From Prolixibacteraceae bacterium (GTDB lineage: Bacteria > Bacteroidota > Bacteroidia > Bacteroidales > Prolixibacteraceae), in the NCBI GenBank assembly GCA_009782655.1, contig WRIQ01000090.1:1-5597 (forward strand): a DNA stretch of 5,597 nucleotides, given 5' to 3'. Positions 1 to 5,597 of the stretch are shown here, one piece after another; the stretch's first letter is position 1, and every line of letters starts with the position of its first letter. The notes under the pieces are model-generated. The model saw nothing but the letters and a program-made list of their open reading frames with translations, made no database searches and was not told the origin of the DNA. The position numbers and the translations under genes were made by a program.

Positions 1-846
1 TGCTTTTTCCGATATATGCAGGATGTTATGCTGTTCGAGGTATTCGTCCAATTCCGTCTTCTTGGTTTCGGGAACCCAGCCTTCAAGAATATCAACCATG
101 CCATCCACCTGCTGTATGGTTTGCAATTTGGCGTTTTTCTCCGAAATTGCATTTTGCAATTCAAGCGAGTAGGAAACGAGTTCATCTTTACAATGCTGTG
201 CAATCTGCACCGTTTCCCTGTTCAGTTCCCTTTCCTCCTTCTCAAGATTCCTGATATTCTCCTTGATTTCGTTCAGCGTTTTCTTCGGAAGGGTAATTTC
301 GTCGGCACCGTATATTTCGTCATCTATTTGCGATTCGAAGTGGTCGCCGTCGATCCTGACAAAATACTGTACACCGGCGGCAACATCAATTTTCCGGATG
401 GTAAATTGCTGTTCCCACTGGGGATTGTATTTGCTTTCGCGGCAGTTGTAGAACCGCAATTTTATCCCTTTTTCTTCGAGAACCCGAATGGTATCCCAAT
501 CGAAATTGCCCCACGGTTCCACCTGTTTCAATTCTTTCTGAACCTGCAACATTTGATGGCGATTGTATTCCAGTTCTTTCTCGATAATTTTTACGCGTTC
601 GTATATCAATTTTCCGTTTTCGAAACAGGGTTTGCCGTTTCGGCTGTCGTCGGGTTCTGTTTTTTCCAGTTTTTTGATGCTTTTCCTCACATTGTCCAAT
701 TGGCGGTACAGCTCCTGAATTTCGGGCGTTAACTCTTTGTGTATGGTTTCGATATGCACCACGCCTATCCCACTGATTGCTTTCAGAAAATCTTCGTATC
801 CGGCATGATACACGAGAAATGTATATTTATTCATCGGTATAATCAT
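1..846 (-). CDS. atpI: V-type ATP synthase subunit I, N-terminal part (runs off left edge)
   Basis: This is the cytoplasmic N-terminal half of the membrane stator subunit (subunit I, also NtpI; homologous to eukaryotic subunit a). The family anchors the peripheral stalks and forms the ion half-channels against the K ring. An open frame of 282 codons reaches the window edge without a stop. Visible family marks are an opening like other subunit I proteins (YTFLVYHAGYEDFL, residues 8-21), charged helical stretches around 40-65, 85-110 and 190-245 typical of its coiled-coil arm, the EPWGNFD motif at 110-116, and EGWVPE at 255-260, near the end of the soluble domain. No membrane segment is reached, so the C-terminal helices lie outside the window. 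The start was chosen because ATG at 846 overlaps the subunit D stop as ATGA and has a perfect AGGAGG 7 nt upstream; Met5 (834) is a weaker alternative. Identification is firm and the symbol is by family convention. Confidence 0.93.
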   Translation of the reverse strand, partial: MIIPMNKYTFLVYHAGYEDFLKAISGIGVVHIETIHKELTPEIQELYRQLDNVRKSIKKLEKTEPDDSRNGKPCFENGKLIYERVKIIEKELEYNRHQMLQVQKELKQVEPWGNFDWDTIRVLEEKGIKLRFYNCRESKYNPQWEQQFTIRKIDVAAGVQYFVRIDGDHFESQIDDEIYGADEITLPKKTLNEIKENIRNLEKEERELNRETVQIAQHCKDELVSYSLELQNAISEKNAKLQTIQQVDGMVDILEGWVPETKKTELDEYLEQHNILHISEKA

Positions 847-1454
847 GCCTTCGCCTCCTGTTCTTTAAGTTTTTCCTGTTTGTTTTTTACGATTTTCTGT
901 GCCGATTTGGACAAATTGTCTTCATCTTCCATGAAACGCTTGATTTTGCGTATGGCGTCCTGAAAACCGGGAATCTGCACTTTTTCGTAGAGGTTCACTT
1001 TTTGGGTGGTTTTTCTCCGCGCCGAATTGAGCAGTTCCATTTTGCGGATGTTTACCTCTCTTTCGATGGCTGTTTCCGCAATTTTTTTGATAATGGCAAT
1101 TCCGTCGGCAAACCATACCGGCTGGTTAAACAGATTGCCGGTTGTTATTTCAAAATCGATTCCTTCGAACGAAGGTGTGAAAACACCGGCAAGTTTTTTC
1201 GCAGCGAGTTTTACATCGTTTATTTTTAGCAATTTTTGGTCGAATTCGCCCCAAAGCCGCGCCATATTTTCGTATGACAAGATCATCTCGTCGTACAGAC
1301 GGTTCAGTTCGGCGGCTTTGTCCTTCGCCCTTTTCACCTCAACCCGCAGCGCCGACTCTTTGTTCTTCAACGTGGGCAGAGCTTTCTCTCTGACTTTCAA
1401 TTGCTTTTCCAAGTTTTGCTGCGACGTTTTGTTATATTGAAATTTTATGGCCAC
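843..1454 (-). CDS. atpD: V-type ATP synthase subunit D (central rotor shaft)
   Basis: Subunit D is the central stalk that turns inside the A3B3 head and couples ATP chemistry to rotation of the membrane ring. The 203-residue length fits the family. The protein opens MAIKFQYNKT and has two long charged helical segments, at about 8-75 and 130-200, expected to pair as the antiparallel coiled coil of the shaft. Between them is a short globular part (about 85-125). The C-terminal helix carries the family's conserved region, with RRKTTQKVNLYEKV at 146-159 followed by IPGFQDAIRKIKRF at 161-174. The start codon is GTG at 1454; the next in-frame Met is residue 57, too late to keep the N-terminal helix, so GTG is required. 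No Shine-Dalgarno precedes it, only an A-rich leader. It follows subunit B after 55 bp, and its TGA overlaps the subunit I ATG. Confidence 0.95.
   Translation of the reverse strand: MAIKFQYNKTSQQNLEKQLKVREKALPTLKNKESALRVEVKRAKDKAAELNRLYDEMILSYENMARLWGEFDQKLLKINDVKLAAKKLAGVFTPSFEGIDFEITTGNLFNQPVWFADGIAIIKKIAETAIEREVNIRKMELLNSARRKTTQKVNLYEKVQIPGFQDAIRKIKRFMEDEDNLSKSAQKIVKNKQEKLKEQEAKA
854..859 (-). promoter_or_regulatory. Shine-Dalgarno site AGGAGG for subunit I
   Basis: A perfect AGGAGG lies inside the last codons of subunit D, separated by 7 nt from the ATG at 846. It decides the subunit I start in favour of 846 over the in-frame ATG at 834. The other starts in the window have at best a weak purine run. 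Because the hexamer is also coding sequence (the Gln-Glu-Ala region at the D C-terminus), chance cannot be excluded. Confidence 0.7.
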
Positions 1455-1509
1455 TGTGTTTTGTTTTTCAGTTTATTATTCTGATAATGACTGATTCTGA
1501 TGGTGACTG
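1455..1509 (-). other. B-D intergenic spacer with small hairpin and short direct repeat
   Basis: This is the longest gap in the operon (55 bp). It holds a perfect 5-bp inverted repeat with a 4-nt loop at 1475-1488 (ATTAT-TCTG-ATAAT on the plus strand) and two copies of ATTCTGAT at 1478-1485 and 1494-1501. The 20 nt before the GTG of subunit D are A-rich with no Shine-Dalgarno. The stem is AT-only and has no U-tract in the transcribed direction, so it is not a terminator. No Bacteroidota-type promoter (TAnnTTTG) is seen. Confidence 0.5.
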
Positions 1510-2832
1510 TCAATCTTCTTTCCAATATTTTTCCACCAGGTTTTGCCTGATGGCAACTTCGGCTTTGGTGAAATATTTGGCAAACAGTTTCCATGCTATA
1601 TTTAGCATCGTGTCGATGTCCACGTTTACGTCAATTGCCAACAAATCATTGGAGTAGTCTTTGGCGAATTGCAATGTTCGTTCGTCATAATCGGTCAGGT
1701 CGAATCCGTTTTCGAGTTTTGTGCGTGCATTGGCGGCGTCGGCATACAGGCGGATACAGGCGTTCATCACTTGGGGATGGTCTTCGCGGGTTTGCTTTCC
1801 GATGACCAACTGTTTCAGGCGCGAGAGCGAGCGAAACGGATCGACGATTACCTTTCCTATTTCCGAATCGCGGCGCAGGAAGAGCTGTCCTTCGGTGATA
1901 TATCCCGTGTTGTCGGGGATGGCGTGTGTAATGTCGCCGCCCGACAGCGTGGTTACAGCAATAATGGTAATGGAGCCGCCTGAGGGGAATTGCACCGCTT
2001 TTTCATATATTTTCGCTAAGTCGGAATAGAGCGAGCCTGGCATGCTGTCTTTGGACGGAATCTGATCCATGCGGTTTGAAACGATGCTCAGTGCGTCGGC
2101 GTAGAGCGTCATATCGGTGAGCAAAACCAAAACGCTTTCATTTTTATCGACAGCAAAATATTCGGCAGCCGTGAGCGCCATGTCGGGTACCAAAAGGCGT
2201 TCTACCGGCGGATTGTCGGTGGTATTCACAAAACTTACAATGCGATCTAGGGCGCCTGCATGGTCGAATACATTTTTGAAATAAAGATAATCGTCGTTGG
2301 ACAATCCCATCCCGCCGAGAATGATTTTTTCGGTTCGGGCGCGTAAGGCCACATTGGCCATCACCTGATTGTAGGGCTGGTCGGGGTCGGCGAAAAAAGG
2401 AATTTTCTGCCCCGACACCAACGTGTTGTTCAGGTCGATACCTGCAATTCCGGTGGCTATGAGATTCGACGGTTGCTCCCGCCTCACCGGATTTACCGAC
2501 GGGCTTCCCGTGTCTCTGATTTCGCCGTCTATTTCGGGGCCGCCATCGATGGGATCGCCAAACGCGTTGAAAAAGCGCCCTGCCAAATCGTCGCTCACTT
2601 TCAACTGCGGCGGATGGCCTAAAAAGCTGATTTCCGCATTGGTGGGAATCCCCTCGGTTCCCGAAAACACTTGAAGCGTAATTTCCCTGCCGGTAATTTT
2701 CACAACCTGAGCCAACCTGCCGTGAACAACCGCCATCTCGTCGTTGCCGATATTTTCAGCGTTCAGTGTCACGGTTGCTTTGGTTATATTGGTTAATTGG
2801 GTATAAACCTTTTGAAATGCCTGATTTTCCAT
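1510..2832 (-). CDS. atpB: V-type ATP synthase subunit B (non-catalytic head subunit)
   Basis: Subunit B alternates with A in the A3B3 head and lends the arginine finger to each catalytic site. The 440 residues agree with the shorter B proteins of Chlamydiae and Bacteroidota. The N-terminal beta-barrel spans about 8-75, with ITLQVFSGTEGI at 51-62, followed by the nucleotide-fold domain. Where A has a P-loop, this protein has SGQKIPFFADPDQPYNQ (140-156), without GKT, as expected for a non-catalytic subunit. VLLTDMTLYADAL lies at 235-247, and DNTGYITEGQ at 307-316. SLSRL lies at 335-339; R338 is the likely arginine finger by comparison with other B subunits. KQTREDHPQV follows at 346-355, and the C-terminal helical domain ends in EKYWKED. 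The ATG at 2832 gives the usual N-terminus; there is no Shine-Dalgarno. It lies 38 bp after subunit A. Confidence 0.97.
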   Translation of the reverse strand: MENQAFQKVYTQLTNITKATVTLNAENIGNDEMAVVHGRLAQVVKITGREITLQVFSGTEGIPTNAEISFLGHPPQLKVSDDLAGRFFNAFGDPIDGGPEIDGEIRDTGSPSVNPVRREQPSNLIATGIAGIDLNNTLVSGQKIPFFADPDQPYNQVMANVALRARTEKIILGGMGLSNDDYLYFKNVFDHAGALDRIVSFVNTTDNPPVERLLVPDMALTAAEYFAVDKNESVLVLLTDMTLYADALSIVSNRMDQIPSKDSMPGSLYSDLAKIYEKAVQFPSGGSITIIAVTTLSGGDITHAIPDNTGYITEGQLFLRRDSEIGKVIVDPFRSLSRLKQLVIGKQTREDHPQVMNACIRLYADAANARTKLENGFDLTDYDERTLQFAKDYSNDLLAIDVNVDIDTMLNIAWKLFAKYFTKAEVAIRQNLVEKYWKED

Positions 2833-2870
2833 ATCATTATAAATTTCGGTATGAATGACTAAGTTGCTTA
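2833..2870 (-). other. A-B intergenic spacer with a second in-frame stop codon
   Basis: Subunit A ends with TAA at 2871-2873, immediately followed in frame by another TAA at 2868-2870. The rest of the 38-bp gap is AT-rich and has no Shine-Dalgarno before the ATG of subunit B. A TATAAT hexamer at 2836-2841 sits too close to the ATG and lacks a -35 partner, so I do not call a promoter. Confidence 0.55.
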
Positions 2871-4637
2871 TTAATTCAGCTTTTCGCTCATAAGTTCACC
2901 TAATTCCGATTCGTTGCTTTTGAAGGCTTCCGATTCAAATTCGGAATAGTTCATCTGTTTGAACTTGTTGATGATCTCTTTGAAGAAAGTGCTAACATCT
3001 TCAAAGTGAGCGAAAGTAAAATCGGTGTCCGTGATTTTCAGCACTTTTGTAAGCATGTATTCCTGTCTTTCCATCGGAGTCGAAGCGTCGATTTTGTCGA
3101 ATGCGTCCTGCTGCAAAATTACAAAGTCGATGAGTTCCGATTTCCAGTATCTTTCGTGGAAGCTGATGGGTACGCCATCGTCGCCCAAAATGTTGATTTG
3201 TTCCATGGCTTCTTTGCCACGCAGCAGTATATCTTTTGCTTTCAGTACTTTGTTGAGCCAGTCGTTATCGATTTTTTCGCTCAGATATTCTTGTACTTCG
3301 GGATATTCGAGATATTTGGAGTAGCTGTCGATGGGGTCGATGGCGGGATAGCGTTTACTGTCGGCGCGGCTTTGGTTAAGGCCGTAGAAACAGCGTGCGG
3401 CTTTGCGTGTTCCTTCGGTTACCGGCTCTTTGAGGTTGCCGCCTGCCGGCGAAACCGTACCGATGAAGGTTATCGAACCCGATGCTCCGTTGTTCAGGTA
3501 CACAAATCCTGCGCGGGCGTAAAAATTGGAGATTATCGCCGACAAATCCATGGGGAAGGCATCCTGTCCGGGAAGCTCCTCCAAACGGTTTGACATTTCG
3601 CGCAGCGCCTGCGCCCAGCGCGAAGTGGAATCGGCCATCAACAGAACTCGCAATCCCATTGAGCGGTAGTATTCGCCTATGGCCATGGCCGTGTAAACTG
3701 ACGCTTCGCGGGCAGCAACCGGCATATTCGACGTGTTGGCAATGATGATGGTTCGTTCAATCAGTTTGCGGCCGGTGTGCGGGTCGTCGAGCTTGGGAAA
3801 CTCGGCGAAGATTTCCACCACTTCGTTGGCTCTTTCGCCGCAGGCCGCCATGATGACTATGTCGGCTTCGGCCTGTTTGGAGATGGCGTGTTGCAAAACG
3901 GTTTTCCCTGTTCCAAAAGGGCCGGGGATGAATCCTGTGCCGCCTTCGATAATCGGGTTGAGCGTATCCATACAGCGCACACCGGTTTCGAGCAACTTAA
4001 AGGGGCGCGGTTTTTCCTTGTATGCGCCGACAGCTATTTTCACCGGCCATTTTTGCACCATTGTTAGATCTGTCTCGCGACCTTCTTCGTCGGCAATAAC
4101 GGCAATTTTGTGGTCGACCGTATATTCACCTTCGCTAACGATGCTTTTAAGCGTATAGGTTCCGGCGAGTTTGAAGGGCACCATTATTTTGTGGGGCATG
4201 AAATTTTCATTCACTTCGCCCAGCCAGTCGCCGGCTTTTACAGTGTCGCCTTTTTGCGCAAGCGGTTTGAAATGCCACAGTTTTTCGCGATTGAGGGGAT
4301 CGGTATATTCGCCGCGTTTCAGGAAAACACCTTCCATTTTGTCCAGATCGTTTTGCAGCCCGTCGTAGTTCCGCGAGAGGATGCCGGGCCCCAGTGTCAC
4401 TTCGAGCATGTGTCCCTGAAATTCAGCTTCCATGCCGATTTTCAGTCCACGGGTACTTTCGAAAACCTGCACGAAAGCGTTTTTCCCGTTCACCTTAATG
4501 ACCTCGGCCATCAAGCGCTCCTGTCCCAACTGTATGAAACATATTTCGTTTTGGGCAACCGGCCCGTTCACTTCTACGGTTACCAGATTGGACACAATGC
4601 CAACCACGGTTCCTGTTGTTTTATTTTCTCTTTCCAT
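2871..4637 (-). CDS. atpA: V-type ATP synthase catalytic subunit A
   Basis: Subunit A binds and hydrolyses (or makes) ATP in the A3B3 head (EC 7.1.2.2 family). The length of 588 residues is normal. The N-terminal beta-barrel spans about 8-75. The non-homologous bulge domain typical of A subunits is at about 110-200. The Walker A loop is GPFGTGKT at 239-246. CGERANEVVE at 266-275 carries E268, the probable catalytic glutamate. Walker B is VLLMADS at 331-337 with D336, followed by TSRWAQALREMSNRLEE (338-354). VSPAGGN is at 395-401, and YPAIDPIDSYSKYL at 430-443 contributes to the nucleotide pocket region. A C-terminal helical domain follows. All key residues are present, so an active enzyme is expected. 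The Thr at 243, where many archaeal A subunits have Ser, fits the Bacteroidota/Chlamydiae branch. The ATG at 4637 lies 17 bp inside the DUF2764 gene and lacks a Shine-Dalgarno, suggesting coupled translation. Confidence 0.98.
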   Translation of the reverse strand: MERENKTTGTVVGIVSNLVTVEVNGPVAQNEICFIQLGQERLMAEVIKVNGKNAFVQVFESTRGLKIGMEAEFQGHMLEVTLGPGILSRNYDGLQNDLDKMEGVFLKRGEYTDPLNREKLWHFKPLAQKGDTVKAGDWLGEVNENFMPHKIMVPFKLAGTYTLKSIVSEGEYTVDHKIAVIADEEGRETDLTMVQKWPVKIAVGAYKEKPRPFKLLETGVRCMDTLNPIIEGGTGFIPGPFGTGKTVLQHAISKQAEADIVIMAACGERANEVVEIFAEFPKLDDPHTGRKLIERTIIIANTSNMPVAAREASVYTAMAIGEYYRSMGLRVLLMADSTSRWAQALREMSNRLEELPGQDAFPMDLSAIISNFYARAGFVYLNNGASGSITFIGTVSPAGGNLKEPVTEGTRKAARCFYGLNQSRADSKRYPAIDPIDSYSKYLEYPEVQEYLSEKIDNDWLNKVLKAKDILLRGKEAMEQINILGDDGVPISFHERYWKSELIDFVILQQDAFDKIDASTPMERQEYMLTKVLKITDTDFTFAHFEDVSTFFKEIINKFKQMNYSEFESEAFKSNESELGELMSEKLN

Positions 4638-5487
4638 AGTTTATAGTAAATTCATCAGGAAATTCAAAATTGGATTGTAATTCTTGCAACAACCGGCCGA
4701 ACATTTCTTGCCCTTTCTCTTTTTCGAGGACAAACCAGCGTTCTACCATGAAATATTTCAGAACGAAAGCCAGTACTTTTTCGGCCGTAAAATAGTCGAA
4801 AACAGTAATTTCGTCTAAATAATTCCACTGCTGATTGTCTATTTTTTGTTCTCTTTCGAGTATGTTATTTGTTTCAAAAATTTGTGTAAGGTTGTCGATA
4901 TAAGCAACTTCTCCGGATAAACCGAAGTCGCGCGCACGGCTTTTTTTCAACGCCGTAGTGATGTCGTCGTCGCCAATCAGCGCTTTTTCGTAGTCGAGCT
5001 GATGCTTGCGTCCGTTGAGCGCCAGCATGACATTGCCTTTGGTTCTGCCAAAGGAAGCTACCTGGCGCACAAATTCGTTGGGATGCGAATCGAGCATGTT
5101 GTACCAACATTCGGTAAGTTGCGCAAGGGCTCCTGTTTCGGTGGTTTCCATGTCGTCGTTGAAAAAATCTTCCAGAAACGAAATAAAGTATGCCGGATAT
5201 TTTTCCGGTTCCACAAAATCAAGCTGGCGTTTGTTGGCCAGTGTTTCCATTTCTTCGCGCGTGTAATTGCCGCGATCGTCCCATTTGGGTACGCTGTGAA
5301 ATAGTATCTGCACCAGGTTTTGATGATCCCAAGGCAGGTAAAAAAGCTTTACCATTCCGAAATCATCGGGATGCAGCTCCTGTTCCAAGTAATCGCGCAA
5401 TTGTACCGGTGGCATGGCCATTTTTTTATCGTCGATAACGATGTCGGGCAGTCCGGCTACAAGGCAATAGTAGTTGCGTTTTTTCAT
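4621..5487 (-). CDS. DUF2764 family protein, V-ATPase operon-associated
   Basis: This 288-residue protein belongs to the uncharacterised DUF2764 family, recognised from its opening (MKKRNYYCLVAGLPDI) and its place between subunits E and A. As recalled, the same position is taken by unnamed proteins in Chlamydia and Borrelia V-ATPase operons. It is soluble: no signal peptide or membrane helix is seen. The composition is strongly helical and charged. It has aromatic-rich segments (FGMVKLFYLPWDHQNL, 43-58; PAYFISFLEDFF, 98-109), a middle part with ASFGRTKGNVMLALNGRKHQ (144-163), and a C-terminal helix, LAFVLKYFMVERWF (239-252), followed by KEKGQEMFGRLLQEL. No catalytic motif is visible. No standard C subunit gene lies between E and A, so it may replace subunit C (the rotor-to-membrane adaptor) or aid assembly; this is inference. 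The ATG at 5487 overlaps the E stop as ATGA, with a weak GGGGAA 6 nt upstream. Confidence 0.85.
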   Translation of the reverse strand: MKKRNYYCLVAGLPDIVIDDKKMAMPPVQLRDYLEQELHPDDFGMVKLFYLPWDHQNLVQILFHSVPKWDDRGNYTREEMETLANKRQLDFVEPEKYPAYFISFLEDFFNDDMETTETGALAQLTECWYNMLDSHPNEFVRQVASFGRTKGNVMLALNGRKHQLDYEKALIGDDDITTALKKSRARDFGLSGEVAYIDNLTQIFETNNILEREQKIDNQQWNYLDEITVFDYFTAEKVLAFVLKYFMVERWFVLEKEKGQEMFGRLLQELQSNFEFPDEFTINYGKRK

Positions 5488-5597
5488 TTTGTTTCCCCGA
5501 AAAGTATTTGCGTGGTCTTGGGCCTCAGATAGGTTTTGAGGAAATTGCCAAAATCTTCGTCAGTGAAACTAATCAGGTAGCTTCCGTTTTCGGGGCT
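5484..5597 (-). CDS. atpE: V-type ATP synthase subunit E, C-terminal end (runs off right edge)
   Basis: The last 37 residues and TGA stop of an open frame enter from the right edge. The tail reads FTDEDFGNFLKTYLRPKT and ends ILFGETK. This matches the C-terminus I expect for subunit E of Bacteroidota V-ATPases, where the globular C-terminal domain ends in a helix with LRP and a closing LFG. Subunit E, normally with a partner, forms the peripheral stalk that holds the A3B3 head still against the rotor. The stop codon overlaps the start of the DUF2764 gene (ATGA, 5484-5487). The call rests on a short fragment and on operon position, so it is less certain than the full genes. Confidence 0.78.
   Translation of the reverse strand, partial: SPENGSYLISFTDEDFGNFLKTYLRPKTTQILFGETK

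Noticed and set aside
140..156. Loss of the P-loop in subunit B (residues 140-156 of the protein) as a sign of a broken gene
   Set aside because: B subunits of V/A-type ATPases normally lack the GKT loop; the rest of the protein, including the likely arginine finger, is intact.
16..732. A plus-strand open frame of 238 codons opposite subunit I
   Set aside because: It is rich in Phe, Leu and Val because it reads antisense to Glu/Lys-rich coiled-coil codons. The minus-strand frame has clear subunit I motifs and continues open to the edge, so this is a shadow.
1475..1488. The hairpin in the B-D gap as a transcription terminator
   Set aside because: The stem is five AT pairs with no U-tract after it in the direction of transcription, and the operon clearly continues into D and I.
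2836..2841. A TATAAT hexamer on the minus strand just before subunit B
   Set aside because: It is only 3 nt from the ATG, the position 17 nt upstream (ACTTAG) does not resemble a -35 box, and Bacteroidota promoters use a different consensus. It is most likely chance in AT-rich sequence.
3006..3593. A plus-strand open frame of 195 codons opposite subunit A
   Set aside because: It lies wholly antisense to conserved subunit A coding sequence, has no recognisable domain and no start signal.
4110..4646. A plus-strand open frame of 178 codons opposite the start of subunit A
   Set aside because: It is antisense to the subunit A N-terminal domain, with Phe/His-rich shadow composition and no family resemblance.

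Overview
The window is one stretch of a V-type (A/V-type) ATPase operon read entirely from the minus strand. In transcription order (right to left) it holds the tail of subunit E, a DUF2764-family protein, catalytic subunit A, subunit B, rotor subunit D, and the N-terminal 282 residues of membrane subunit I, which runs off the left edge. The gene order E-DUF2764-A-B-D-I is, from recalled family knowledge, that of the compact V-ATPase operons of Bacteroidota, Chlamydiae and spirochaetes. It differs from the Thermus/Enterococcus layout, which has recognisable C, F and G genes. Together with moderate GC, A-rich leaders and mostly absent Shine-Dalgarno sequences, this suggests a Bacteroidota (probably Bacteroidales-like) organism. 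The phylum is an inference; no rRNA or marker gene is present.

Layout: 5484-5597, end of subunit E; 4621-5487, DUF2764 protein, overlapping E by an ATGA; 2871-4637, subunit A, overlapping DUF2764 by 17 bp; 38-bp gap; 1510-2832, subunit B; 55-bp gap with a small hairpin; 843-1454, subunit D, with a GTG start; 1-846, subunit I, overlapping D by an ATGA and preceded by a perfect AGGAGG. No promoter, terminator, RNA gene, mobile element or CRISPR is supported, and no gene-free stretch exceeds 55 bp.

How they work together: A and B form the hexameric ATPase head. D is the central shaft, E is part of the peripheral stalk, and I is the membrane stator through which ions pass with the K ring. The gene for K is probably just beyond the left edge. 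No canonical C or F subunit lies between E and A. The DUF2764 protein occupies that place and is the main open question here: it may be a very divergent C/d-type subunit or an assembly factor. Nothing in the window shows whether the enzyme moves H+ or Na+, or whether it makes or hydrolyses ATP.
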